From: Synergistaceae bacterium OttesenSCG-928-D05
GTDB taxonomy: Bacteria > Synergistota > Synergistia > Synergistales > Synergistaceae
NCBI GenBank assembly: GCA_030266985.1
Contig: JAJDJB010000016.1
Coordinates: 1-36,697, forward strand
Length of the DNA stretch: 36,697 nucleotides
Direction of reading: 5' to 3'
Shown here: positions 15,400 through 24,803 of the stretch, piece after piece
Numbering within the stretch: the first letter of the stretch is position 1
Layout: the number at the start of each line of letters is the position of its first letter
The notes under the pieces: model-generated
What the model saw: the letters and a program-made list of their open reading frames with translations, nothing else
What the model was told of the DNA's origin: nothing
The model's database searches: none
Made by a program: the position numbers and the translations under genes

Positions 15400-18300
15400 A
15401 TGAAAAATAGACGTTTGCTTAAAAATATGCTCTTTGCGCTGATTATCATTTTGGGAGGGTTTGCCGTTTTTGGCGGCGCCGCAACCGGTTCGAACGGGAG
15501 GGATTTTATCGTACGCTCGTTCTCTCCGTCGGGTACGGTGACGGATCGAGTGCAAATTCAGGCTGTTTTTAACCGCGATGTTGTCTCAAAGGATGAAGTC
15601 GGCGAAAGCCTTGACCCAACGGAGATGCCGTTCATTTTTACACCGGCGCTTTCCGGCGAAGGCAAGTGGACGGACACGAAAACGTTTGTTTTTACGCCGC
15701 GCGGCGGTCGGCTGGAGGCTGCAACGAAATATACGGCGCTGGTGAATCCATGGCTGCGCGATCTTTCGGGACGGAAGCTTTCCGGAACGAAAACTTTTTC
15801 GTTCAACTCTCCGGCACTGGAATTTATTGGCGCGAAGCAGGTTGATTTCGACTACGGAAATCGCCGCGTGAATTATGAGCTTGCATTTTCCATGCCGGTT
15901 TCGCCCTCACGGCTTGACGGTTATCTTTCGCTTTATAACAAAGAGAGTTCGCCGCGAAGAACGATTAATTATTCACTCAAGCAGGGGCCCGTATCCACAA
16001 GCGTGATTCTTTCCATCCCGCCCTTCAACGGTACCGAGGCGGAGATGGAAATTGCGCGCGGTTTTCCGCCTGCGAACGGAACGCTCGGCCTTGAAAAAGA
16101 CGTGCAGCTGACGCTTCGCCCAGCGCTTTCCATGGTGATTCTGGATACGAATATTTCCTCCGGAACGCGCAGTGCCTCGATCAACATCGATACGAGCGCG
16201 CCGGTGGATTTTGCCAAAGCGGATTCTTTCATCGAAGTGACGCCCGAGACGAAATATACGATTGAGCCGCGGTCACGTGGATTTTCTCTTATGGGCGACT
16301 TCAAGCCGCAGGATCGTGTAACGGTCAAAATCAAAAAGGGATTCCCGTCGCTGGGCGGCTATGTGCTTGAAAACGACTGGAGCCGCGCGTTTGTCTTTCC
16401 GGACAAAGAGCCCGCAGTCGCGTTTGACGTCGCGGGGCGCGTGATTACGCCGGCGGGTTCGCTGCGTCTCCCCCTTGAGACGGTGAACGTCGAGAAGGCA
16501 GAAGTCCAAGTTTGGAAATTATACGAAAATAATATTCCAATTGCGATGCGCAGCGAATGGCAGGATTTCCCGATGGATCTTTCGAAGCTGATTTCGAGCA
16601 AGAGCTACGCGGTTGCCGGAAAACCCAACGAAACCGTACGGCGCGCGCTTGATCTGGAGCCGATCCTTGACGGCGAAAAAGGCGTTTTCCTCGTCATCGC
16701 GCGCGACGAAGAGACGGGCTGGCGGGACACGCGCACTGTCGTCAACGTAACGGACCTTGGCGTGACTGCGAAAGTCGGCCCCGAGTCCGCCTTTGTCTGG
16801 GTCAATTCGATCCGGACGGGCGAACCCGTTTACGGCGCGAAAGTGACCTTCTGGTCATGGGCGAATCAGCCCGTGGGAGAGGGCAAAACGGATCTGCGCG
16901 GCATTTGCGTCGCCGATCTTTCGGAGAGCGATAACGCGCGCCCGGTGCTTGCGACCGTTTCGCGCGGCGACGACACGGTTTTTGTCCGCCTCGACAATGG
17001 TCTTTTTCAGGGCAGCGACGAAATCGACACCTCGGGGCAGCCCTGGCTCTATCGCGGCTACTCCGCTTTCTGCTATCTGCCGCGCGGGATTTTCCGCCCC
17101 GGCGAACAGGTTTCGTTCCGCGCGATCGTGCGCGATATGGCAGGCACGCCGCCGAAACCGTTCCCCGTTACGGTGAAAATTTATTCGCCGACCGGCAAGG
17201 TGTGGACGCAGCAAACGGAAAAGCTTTCGGAGGAAGGAACCTTTTCGGTAGATTTGAATTTCCCGCAGGATGTTCCCGTTGGCACATGGTACGCATATCT
17301 TTATGCGCCGGGCAGCGACAGCCCCATCGGGCAGAAGGAATTTTTCATCGAAGAATTTGCCGCGCCGCGTTTGTTCGTGGATGCTGAGACCGACAGGCAG
17401 CAGCTGATCGGAACGGACAGTGCGATACTTAATATTTCATCACGCTACGCGTTTGGCGGCACGGCTTCCGATCTTCCATGGGAAGCGGAGATGACGCTGC
17501 GCAATAAAACCTTCCGTCCTTCCGACTGGGCAGGCTATTACTTCTACGATTCCGAGGCGCAGTTCAGCCCAGAATCGATCTTCCTTGGTTCCGGCGCACT
17601 CGACGAGGAAGGAAAAGCCGAAGCGGACGTGGAAAGCCGTACATGGGGCGCGCCTTCGATGCTGGAACTCGTGCTTCGTGCCGGCGTTATGGAAGAAGGC
17701 GGCCGCTGGGTCTACAAGACGACCCGGATGGACTGGTTCCCGCGCGAAGTAATGGTCGGCATCAATATGCCAAACAATTACCAGGTGAATAAAGCGTTCG
17801 AATTCAAAGCCGCCGCGGTTACGCCGGAAGGAAAAGCGGCGGACGTTTCAAAACTGGAATACAAGATTTTCCGGAAAGTCACTCAGTCCGTGCTTTACGA
17901 ATCGGACGGCAGAACGCAATACCGCACGCAGGTGCAGCTGATCGACCGCGCTTCCGGCGAAATCGCACTGAAAGACGGCGAAGGCGTAGTTTCCTATACG
18001 CCGACACAATCCGGCAATTATCTTGTGCGCGTGGAAGATCCGAAAAGCGGCGCGAAGGCTTCGTATAACTTCTACGTGTACGCGCCCTATTACGACGATG
18101 AAGGCGAAACGGATTCAAACCTGCCCGACCGTGTCGAGATTACAACAGACAAAGAGCTCTACAAACCCGGAGACGCGGTTCGCGTCAAACTAAAAGCGCC
18201 GTTTGCGGGGAAGGTACTGCTCGCGGTTGAGACCTACAAAGTCGTACATCGCGAAGTCCGCGAAATGAAAGGCAGCGAGGAAATCGAAATTTCGCTCCGC

Positions 18301-20778
18301 GCGAATGAATTCATGATGCCGAACGCGTGGATCACCGCGCAGGTCATAAAACCCGCGAAGGAAGAGGACGAAACAGGGCAGATGCGCGCCTATGGCGCGG
18401 CGCCGCTCATGATGGACAACAGCGACAAAAAACTCACGGTTGAAATTCCGGATATCGGCCGGATCGAACCCGGTGAGAACGAAATAAAACTGACGGTCAA
18501 GGATGCCAAGGGCAAAGGAACCGCGGCGGAAGTCACGGTGATGCTCGTTGACGAAACGGTACTTGGCCTGACCGGCTGGACGCTTCCCGATCCGTGGGGG
18601 TTCTTTACGGCGAAGCGGATGCTCGGCATGGAGACGTACGACTTGTATAACGCCATTATTTCGCCGGAAGATCAAACGACGCAGCTGTTGACAGCGGGCG
18701 GCGGCGGGATGGACGAAAACGCGATGATGAAACAGAGCCTGAATCCCGTTCAGGCGCAGCGATTTAAAATCCTATCGCTGATTCAAACGGTTCGCACGGG
18801 CAGCAATGGACAGGCTTCGGTCAAATTCGACGTGCCGGAATTTGCAGGAACGGCGCGGCTTACCGCGGTCGCCGTATCCGCGAAAGCGCTTGGCAGCGGC
18901 GACGGACCGGCGCAAATCAACAGGGACGTTGTAATCGAACCCTCGTTGCCGCGCGCGCTGGGACCGGACGACGTGCTCACTTCTCCGCTCTCCGTCTTTA
19001 ATATGACAAGCGGCGATGTGGACGTCAAAATAACCATTGCGCCGACCGGCCCGATCGCGCTTGAAGGTGAAAGAGAATTTACGCTCTCGGTAGCGGCGGG
19101 CCAAAAAGAATCGCGCATGCTCGCGTTCAAGGGCACGGGCTACGGCGTCGCGAAGGTTCTCTTTACCGCGGAGTGGCCGGGCGGCAAGATCGAAGACGAA
19201 ATCGAACTGCCGGTGCGCCCGGCGGCGCCGCGCGTGAGCGAAAACTGGTCGGCCGTTATTGAGACGGGGAAAAGCGAGAAAATCAACCTGACCGGCGACT
19301 GGTTCGCCGGCACCAAGAGCGGCCGCGTGATGCTTTCCGCCATGCCCGCAATCTCCATCGCGGACGTTGCGCAATATTTGATCACCTATCCGTACGGCTG
19401 CCTGGAACAGACGATCTCCTCCGCGTGGCCGCTGCTCTCGATGCCGGACCTTGTCGCGGCTGTAGACCCGGAACTCGCGCCGGAAGAATCTCTGAAAGGT
19501 TCGCTCATAATGCGTATCCAACGTATTAGAGGGCTCCAGAATTACGATGGCGGGTTTGCCCGCTGGCAGGGGCAGGGTTGGTCGCAGCTTTGGGACAGTC
19601 TTTACGCGACGCATTTCCTGCTGGAGGCGCAAAAGAAAGGGTTTGAGATTCCCGCTGAAAATATGAGCGCGGCGCTTAGCTATGTCCGTCGAATCCTGAC
19701 AATGGCGCCCGCTTCCGACAACGACTGGGCGTGGAAAGAAGCGCTGACGCGCCGTGCCTACGCCTGTTTCGTGCTTGCAATCGCGGGCGAGAACCAATTG
19801 GGCTGGATGTCGAATCTCAAAGACCGTGAAAAAGAATTACCGCCGTCCGCGCGCCTCTTCCTTGCCGCCGCTTACGGGGCGGCCGGGCAGAAAGCGGACG
19901 CGGAGTCGATTCTTGGCCAGAACCTTGAAGCGATTCGCATGATCCCGGGCGGCAACGACAACTACGATTCCAACCTGCGCAATAAAGCATTGCAGCTGCT
20001 TGCGTGGACCTATGCGGATCCCTCTTCCCCCTCCGCTGCGTCCGTTGCTTTTGCGCTGATCGATTCTTTTAAATCGGCGCGCTATTACAACACGCAGGAG
20101 GGCGGATTCACAACGCTTGCGCTTGCGAGATACTTTGCTGCGCAGCCCGCGGAAGGCGAACCGGCGGGTGAAATCAAAGACAGCACCGGAAAAACGCTCG
20201 CCTCTGTTTCGGTCAAAGAACGCACAGCGGCGCTCAATATCGGAGAGAACGACGCTTTTACAATGGAAAACAGCGGCAAAGCGCGGCTTTTCGCAGCGTC
20301 TACCATCAGCGGCGTGCCGACGAAGCCCGTCCAGCCCGTTGACTCAGGTATTGAAATCCGGCAGGTGTTGAAAGACCGCACCGACGATATAATTACGGAT
20401 CGCGTGCATCAGGGCGAAGCGCTGACTGCCACAGTTTCAATCAAACCGACAGCGGGAACGCTGAAAAATATCATCGCGGTCATCCCGCTTCCCGCGGGGC
20501 TTGAAGTAGAAAATCCGCGGCTCACGGGCGGAGAGGGCGAACTGCCTTACAACGCGCGCGTTGAGCTGCGCGACGACCGCATTATCCTCTTTGCCGACGT
20601 GATCAGCAGCACGCTGAAATGGGACTTCACGCTGCGCGCGGTTACTGCGGGGACGTTTGTTGTGCCGCAGATCTCCGCTGAATGTATGTACGACCCGGCT
20701 GTACAGAGCATAAACGGCGGAGGTACGCTTGAAATCATTCGCGGCGTCACAGAAGAGGATGAGGAGCCGCAAGGGTAA
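15400..20778 (+). CDS. Bacterial alpha-2-macroglobulin with thioester
   Basis: A 1792-residue surface or periplasmic protease trap. The ATG at 15400 (MKNRRLLK) is preferred over 15394 because CGGAG is 9 nt upstream. The N-terminus has a basic lead and one hydrophobic segment (NMLFALIIILGGFAVFGGAA) but no lipobox Cys, unlike E. coli YfhM, so it is a cleaved or membrane-tethered protein. A long series of macroglobulin beta domains follows. The A2M signature region is SLPRALGPDDVL, and the thioester motif CLEQ is at Cys1334-Gln1337 in PYGCLEQTISSAWPL, within the alpha-toroid helices. A C-terminal beta domain ends the protein. It is cotranscribed with pbpC, 18 nt downstream; this pairing is known in Gram-negatives and is thought to protect the envelope while PbpC repairs wall damage. 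Confidence 0.94.
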   Translation: MKNRRLLKNMLFALIIILGGFAVFGGAATGSNGRDFIVRSFSPSGTVTDRVQIQAVFNRDVVSKDEVGESLDPTEMPFIFTPALSGEGKWTDTKTFVFTPRGGRLEAATKYTALVNPWLRDLSGRKLSGTKTFSFNSPALEFIGAKQVDFDYGNRRVNYELAFSMPVSPSRLDGYLSLYNKESSPRRTINYSLKQGPVSTSVILSIPPFNGTEAEMEIARGFPPANGTLGLEKDVQLTLRPALSMVILDTNISSGTRSASINIDTSAPVDFAKADSFIEVTPETKYTIEPRSRGFSLMGDFKPQDRVTVKIKKGFPSLGGYVLENDWSRAFVFPDKEPAVAFDVAGRVITPAGSLRLPLETVNVEKAEVQVWKLYENNIPIAMRSEWQDFPMDLSKLISSKSYAVAGKPNETVRRALDLEPILDGEKGVFLVIARDEETGWRDTRTVVNVTDLGVTAKVGPESAFVWVNSIRTGEPVYGAKVTFWSWANQPVGEGKTDLRGICVADLSESDNARPVLATVSRGDDTVFVRLDNGLFQGSDEIDTSGQPWLYRGYSAFCYLPRGIFRPGEQVSFRAIVRDMAGTPPKPFPVTVKIYSPTGKVWTQQTEKLSEEGTFSVDLNFPQDVPVGTWYAYLYAPGSDSPIGQKEFFIEEFAAPRLFVDAETDRQQLIGTDSAILNISSRYAFGGTASDLPWEAEMTLRNKTFRPSDWAGYYFYDSEAQFSPESIFLGSGALDEEGKAEADVESRTWGAPSMLELVLRAGVMEEGGRWVYKTTRMDWFPREVMVGINMPNNYQVNKAFEFKAAAVTPEGKAADVSKLEYKIFRKVTQSVLYESDGRTQYRTQVQLIDRASGEIALKDGEGVVSYTPTQSGNYLVRVEDPKSGAKASYNFYVYAPYYDDEGETDSNLPDRVEITTDKELYKPGDAVRVKLKAPFAGKVLLAVETYKVVHREVREMKGSEEIEISLRANEFMMPNAWITAQVIKPAKEEDETGQMRAYGAAPLMMDNSDKKLTVEIPDIGRIEPGENEIKLTVKDAKGKGTAAEVTVMLVDETVLGLTGWTLPDPWGFFTAKRMLGMETYDLYNAIISPEDQTTQLLTAGGGGMDENAMMKQSLNPVQAQRFKILSLIQTVRTGSNGQASVKFDVPEFAGTARLTAVAVSAKALGSGDGPAQINRDVVIEPSLPRALGPDDVLTSPLSVFNMTSGDVDVKITIAPTGPIALEGEREFTLSVAAGQKESRMLAFKGTGYGVAKVLFTAEWPGGKIEDEIELPVRPAAPRVSENWSAVIETGKSEKINLTGDWFAGTKSGRVMLSAMPAISIADVAQYLITYPYGCLEQTISSAWPLLSMPDLVAAVDPELAPEESLKGSLIMRIQRIRGLQNYDGGFARWQGQGWSQLWDSLYATHFLLEAQKKGFEIPAENMSAALSYVRRILTMAPASDNDWAWKEALTRRAYACFVLAIAGENQLGWMSNLKDREKELPPSARLFLAAAYGAAGQKADAESILGQNLEAIRMIPGGNDNYDSNLRNKALQLLAWTYADPSSPSAASVAFALIDSFKSARYYNTQEGGFTTLALARYFAAQPAEGEPAGEIKDSTGKTLASVSVKERTAALNIGENDAFTMENSGKARLFAASTISGVPTKPVQPVDSGIEIRQVLKDRTDDIITDRVHQGEALTATVSIKPTAGTLKNIIAVIPLPAGLEVENPRLTGGEGELPYNARVELRDDRIILFADVISSTLKWDFTLRAVTAGTFVVPQISAECMYDPAVQSINGGGTLEIIRGVTEEDEEPQG

Positions 20779-20796
20779 AACGCGCGGCATGTCCGC

Positions 20797-23091
20797 TTGA
20801 CGCAGTTGAAAAACATTCGGCGTTTTACGGCAAAAATTAAAGAAATGGCGGGCAAGCGCAGCGGAAACGCCGCCGCGCTTGCCTTGCTGTTTTGTTCATT
20901 GTTTCTTCTTTATATAACCTTCCCCTTTGACGCGGTCTTGAAACGGCCGGCATCGCTTGTTGTCACGGACAGGAGCGGTTTTGCAATGCGCGGCACGCTT
21001 TCCACAGACGGCGAATGGCGGCTCCCCATCCCCTATGAAGAGATGGGCAAATGGATGCCTGCTGTCGTTGTCGCGTTGGAGGACCGCCGTTTTTGGACGC
21101 ATAGCGGCGTCGACCTGCCCGCAATTTTCAGGGCGGTTTTGCAAAACAGGGACGAAGGCAGGGTCGTTTCGGGCGGCTCGACGATAACGAGCCAGGTAAT
21201 CCGCCTTTCGATCGACCGCGACAGAACGCCAATCAATAAAGCGAAGGAATTTTGGCAGGCGTCCGTACTGGAGCTCTTTCAAACGAAACGCGAAATCCTT
21301 GAAACCTATCTCAATATCACGCCGTACGGCGGCAATATCCGCGGCGTTGAAGCGGCTTCACTCACATGGTTTGGAAAACATGCAAAAGATATCTCGCTTG
21401 CCGAAGCGGCGCTGCTCGCGGGAATCCTGCGCGGCCCCTCCGTTTACAGGCCGGACCGGCATCCGGAGCGAGCCAGGGAGCTGCGTGACCGCCTGATAGA
21501 CACACTTCTGGAACGCGGCGTGGCAACGGACGAGGAAGTGAGACGCGCGAAACAGGAACCCTTGCCCAGCGAAAAACGGGCGCTTCCAGCCTATTTTATG
21601 CAGGCCGCCTCACGTGCGGCGCGGACTTCCGATGTATGGCGCATGACCGACCGTTACGGACGCCTGCGTTCGACAATTGAAATGGAAAAACAGTATGCGC
21701 TGCAAACGGAGCTTTCGAACACGCTTGCGACGATGGATCCGGGAATAACTGGCGCAGCGGTGCTTGTTGAAAACGAAACGGGCGCGGTGCGCGGTTACAT
21801 TGGAAACGCAAAAGAAGGCTGGAATATTGACGCGGCGTGGGTCGACTGCGCTTCGTCGCCGCGATCGCCCGGATCCACGCTGAAACCATTCGTTTACGCG
21901 CTTGCGTTTGAATCCGGCGAATTAACGCCCGCCTCCATGCTTGCCGATGCCGGCTCTGGAGACGGCCCCCGTAACTTCGACCGGATGTTTAGGGGGCCGG
22001 TCTCGGCCAGGACTGCGCTTGCGGACTCTCTGAACGTTCCCGCAGTTCGCGTTTTTCGCATGCAAGGAGGGCGTAAAACGCTTGACCTATATAGACGTCT
22101 CTCTTTTTCCCATTTCCGAAAAGACGCAGATTGGTATGGCGACAGTTTGGTCCTCGGCGGATGCGAAGTGACGGCGCTCGAACTTGCACGCGCATACCGT
22201 ACGCTTGCAAACCGCGGCGTCGACACGCCGCTCGTTTGGGCGGAAGGCGCCGAAGCCGAACATAAAACGCAAGTTTTAAGCGAAGAATCTTCCGCGCTCG
22301 CACTGGACGTGCTGAAAGATACGCGCCGCCTGCTGCCGCTTTATAACGAAATCTTTGGAGAAGACGGTACGGTTATTGCCTTTAAAACGGGAACCTCTTA
22401 CGGACGGCGTGACGCCTGGACGGCGGCGGTGACCTCAAAATACACGCTGGTCGTCTGGTACGGCGATCCGGCGGGGCGCCCGCACTATCCGCTGGTCGGA
22501 ATCAACACGGCGGCCCCTTCCGCCATCCGGATTCTGCGGAAAATCACGCCGCAGGGCACAAAATGGTTCGATCTGCCGAAAGGCGTCGCGCGCGGCCCGG
22601 TATGCCCTCTGTCAGGTGCGCTGCGGAATCAATGGTGCCCGCAAAGCATAGAAGAACTTTACATCGAAAAAATTTCCCGCCGCGAACCTTGCAAACTGCA
22701 CGCGTTTGAAAAGGGAAGTATCGTTATTAAATGGCCGCCGGAACTTGAAAATTACTTCAAGCGAGACGACGCTCCGCAGGAGTCGCAGCGCAGACTGCGC
22801 ATTACATCGATATTACCGAACGCTTCATACTTGATGCGGACGGAAAAAGAACGCCTGGAACTTGCTGCCGCCGGAGGCGGGGGCGAGCTGTTCTGGTTCG
22901 TGGACGGCGAATATTTTGACTCAAGCGGCCCGTCGCGCGAACGCCCAGTTTTCTGGCCGATGTCCGAGGGTACGCACCGCATCACAGCCGCCGACGAACG
23001 CGGCGCAGAGATGAGCGTGACGTTTCGTGTACGCAAATCAGGAGCCATCCGCAGCGACGAAGACCTTCCCCTGCTGGAAGAAACGCCCTAA
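20797..23091 (+). CDS. pbpC: Penicillin-binding protein 1C
   Basis: A 764-residue bifunctional peptidoglycan synthase anchored by one N-terminal helix (AAALALLFCSLFLLYITF). The GT51 glycosyltransferase domain spans about residues 60-240, with catalytic Glu95 in ALEDRRFW and the GGSTITSQ motif. The transpeptidase domain has Ser360 and Lys363 (PGSTLKPF), the SxN motif at 411-413 (SLN) and KTG at 530-532 (FKTGTSYGRRDAW). The C-terminal 90 residues are the BiPBP_C domain diagnostic of PbpC. The TTG at 20797 lacks a good ribosome site, and ATG at 20845 is an alternative; either keeps the membrane anchor. Translation is probably coupled to the upstream macroglobulin gene. Confidence 0.95.
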   Translation: MTQLKNIRRFTAKIKEMAGKRSGNAAALALLFCSLFLLYITFPFDAVLKRPASLVVTDRSGFAMRGTLSTDGEWRLPIPYEEMGKWMPAVVVALEDRRFWTHSGVDLPAIFRAVLQNRDEGRVVSGGSTITSQVIRLSIDRDRTPINKAKEFWQASVLELFQTKREILETYLNITPYGGNIRGVEAASLTWFGKHAKDISLAEAALLAGILRGPSVYRPDRHPERARELRDRLIDTLLERGVATDEEVRRAKQEPLPSEKRALPAYFMQAASRAARTSDVWRMTDRYGRLRSTIEMEKQYALQTELSNTLATMDPGITGAAVLVENETGAVRGYIGNAKEGWNIDAAWVDCASSPRSPGSTLKPFVYALAFESGELTPASMLADAGSGDGPRNFDRMFRGPVSARTALADSLNVPAVRVFRMQGGRKTLDLYRRLSFSHFRKDADWYGDSLVLGGCEVTALELARAYRTLANRGVDTPLVWAEGAEAEHKTQVLSEESSALALDVLKDTRRLLPLYNEIFGEDGTVIAFKTGTSYGRRDAWTAAVTSKYTLVVWYGDPAGRPHYPLVGINTAAPSAIRILRKITPQGTKWFDLPKGVARGPVCPLSGALRNQWCPQSIEELYIEKISRREPCKLHAFEKGSIVIKWPPELENYFKRDDAPQESQRRLRITSILPNASYLMRTEKERLELAAAGGGGELFWFVDGEYFDSSGPSRERPVFWPMSEGTHRITAADERGAEMSVTFRVRKSGAIRSDEDLPLLEETP

Positions 23092-23173
23092 AACGGAACA
23101 GTTTTTTGCGCCCTGTTATTAAAAACTTCCGATTCGCGTCAATGCTCGAAAAATGCAGCTGTTTTTTCATAGC

Positions 23174-23202
23174 TTGTGAAATTGGCGTTTTTCCGTTATA
23201 AT
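23174..23202 (+). promoter_or_regulatory. Promoter of the alaA T-box transcript
   Basis: TTGTGA (23174-23179) and a perfect TATAAT (23197-23202) are separated by 17 nt. Transcription should begin near 23209, just ahead of the T-box stem I. Confidence 0.8.
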
Positions 23203-23208
23203 GACGCC

Positions 23209-23493
23209 CATCGTGAATAATTGTAAAGGCGATGAAGAAGAGGAGTACGTTTTCCTGAAAGCACAGAGAGAAGATGGTTGGTGAAAATCTTCGAGCAGGG
23301 ATTGCGGAAGCGGCTTCTGAGCTATGGACCGAACGACGTAAGTTCAGTAGGCGCCATCGGGATTCCGCCCGTTACAGCGGAGACGACATCGGGCGAACGC
23401 CCTGTGTTGGATGAGCGCGAAGCGTAACGCTTCGAATTTAGGTGGTACCGCGGAAAATATTTCGCCCTAGACAAAAGTCTGGGGCGTTTTTTG
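23209..23493 (+). promoter_or_regulatory. T-box leader, probably alanine-specific
   Basis: The leader shows the T-box signature AGGTGGTACCGCGG at 23440-23453, a stem I start with GATGAAGAAGAGGAGTA, and a small stem III (GCGAAGCG TAA CGCTTCG). It ends in a terminator: arms CGCCCTAGAC / GTCTGGGGCG at 23463-23486 and six T residues. In the specifier region (GGAAGCGGCTTCTGAG) the codon lying five bases before TGAG is GCG (23310-23312), an alanine codon. The bulge UGGU pairs with an ACCA tRNA end, and tRNA-Ala has discriminator A. Uncharged tRNA would favour the antiterminator and switch on the downstream alanine aminotransferase. The codon call rests on alignment by eye. Confidence 0.85.
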
Positions 23494-23530
23494 TTTGCCG
23501 CTTTTTGAGCGGCTGAGACTGGGGGTTCTT

Positions 23531-24748
23531 ATGATGTGGGATTTTGAAAAATCGACGAAATTAAATAACGTAAGTTATGACGTGCGCGGGCCGATTGTGG
23601 ACGAAGCGGACCGAATGCGAGAGCAGGGCATCGATATCATGATGCTTAACACGGGTGACCCGGCGCATTTCGGCATATGCGCGCCCGACGAACTGCTTCG
23701 CGACCTGCGGGAAAAAATCCTGAGCGCGGAGGGCTACTCACAGTCCAAAGGCCAGCTTGCCGCGCGCCGCGCAATCATGGAGTACTGCGGGATGAAAAAT
23801 ATCCCGGGCGTAACGGAAAACGATATTTTTACCGGCAACGGCGTGAGCGAGATGATCATGATCTCGATGCAGGCGCTGCTGAACGACGGGGATGAAATCC
23901 TGGTCCCGATGCCCGATTATCCGCTTTGGACGGCAGCGGTTCGCATGACGGGCGGCAAGGCCGTGCACTACCTCTGCGACGAGCAGTCGGAGTGGTTCCC
24001 TGATATTGCCGACATGAAAAAGAAAATCACAGACCGCACCAAAGGCATCGTCATCATCAACCCGAACAACCCGACGGGCGCGCTCTATCCGCGTGCGCTG
24101 CTTGAGCAGATTGTCGAGCTTGCGCGGCAGAACGGGCTGATACTGTTTTCGGACGAAATTTACGACCGCCTTGTGATGGACGGTCTCGAACACGTTTCGA
24201 CCGCGTCGCTCGCGCCCGATTTGCCAGTCGTCACGATGAACGGGCTCTCCAAATCGCACAGGATACCGGGATTCCGCTGCGGATGGATGTGCATAGGCGG
24301 AGATAAATCCCGCGTCAGAGGTTACGTCGAAGGCATCAATATGCTGGCCTCGATGCGCCTCTGCTCGAACGTCCTTTCGCAGGCAATCATTCCCGAGGCC
24401 TTGAAGCACTACAACGCAGCCGATCCCCTGCTCGTTCCCGGCGGCCGCTTTTACGACCAGCGCGAGGCCATCACGGAGGCGCTTAACGCAATTCCCGGCG
24501 TCAGCGCGGTGAAGCCAAAGGCGGCGTTCTATATTTTTCCGAAACTCGACATGAAAAAATTCAACCTGACGGACGACGAGCGCTTCGCCGTGGACTTCTT
24601 GAAACAGCAGCACGTAATGATCGTACACGGGCGCGGTTTCAACTGGAAAGACCCGGACCACTTCCGGATCGTTTATCTGCCGAACGTGGAAGAGCTGAAG
24701 GACGTCGCGCACCGCCTTGAAGTTTTCCTTAGCGGTTACAGACAGTAG
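23531..24748 (+). CDS. alaA: Glutamate-pyruvate aminotransferase AlaA
   Basis: This enzyme makes L-alanine from pyruvate with glutamate as donor. The 405-residue protein closely resembles E. coli AlaA along its whole length: KSTKLNNVSYDVRGPI, GNGVSEMIMISMQALLNDGD, VPMPDYPLWTAAV, GKAVHYLCDEQSEWFPD, GIVIINPNNPTGALY, LASMRLCSNV and HFRIVYLPNVEEL. The PLP lysine is Lys241 in NGLSKSHRIPGFR. Two adjacent ATGs (23531 and 23534) follow a GGGGG site; I use the first. The T-box leader controls it, and the product fits the inferred alanine specifier. The next gene starts 55 nt downstream and may be in the same operon. Confidence 0.93.
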   Translation: MMWDFEKSTKLNNVSYDVRGPIVDEADRMREQGIDIMMLNTGDPAHFGICAPDELLRDLREKILSAEGYSQSKGQLAARRAIMEYCGMKNIPGVTENDIFTGNGVSEMIMISMQALLNDGDEILVPMPDYPLWTAAVRMTGGKAVHYLCDEQSEWFPDIADMKKKITDRTKGIVIINPNNPTGALYPRALLEQIVELARQNGLILFSDEIYDRLVMDGLEHVSTASLAPDLPVVTMNGLSKSHRIPGFRCGWMCIGGDKSRVRGYVEGINMLASMRLCSNVLSQAIIPEALKHYNAADPLLVPGGRFYDQREAITEALNAIPGVSAVKPKAAFYIFPKLDMKKFNLTDDERFAVDFLKQQHVMIVHGRGFNWKDPDHFRIVYLPNVEELKDVAHRLEVFLSGYRQ

Positions 24749-24803
24749 ATGAAAAAAGCGATAGAATAGTCGGACTAACGGCTAAAGTCAGGAGGAGATT
24801 CCC

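Noticed and set aside
18772-19797. A 341-codon reverse-strand frame opposite the macroglobulin gene
   Set aside because: A shadow of a high-GC coding strand; arginine- and histidine-rich, with no recognisable motif.
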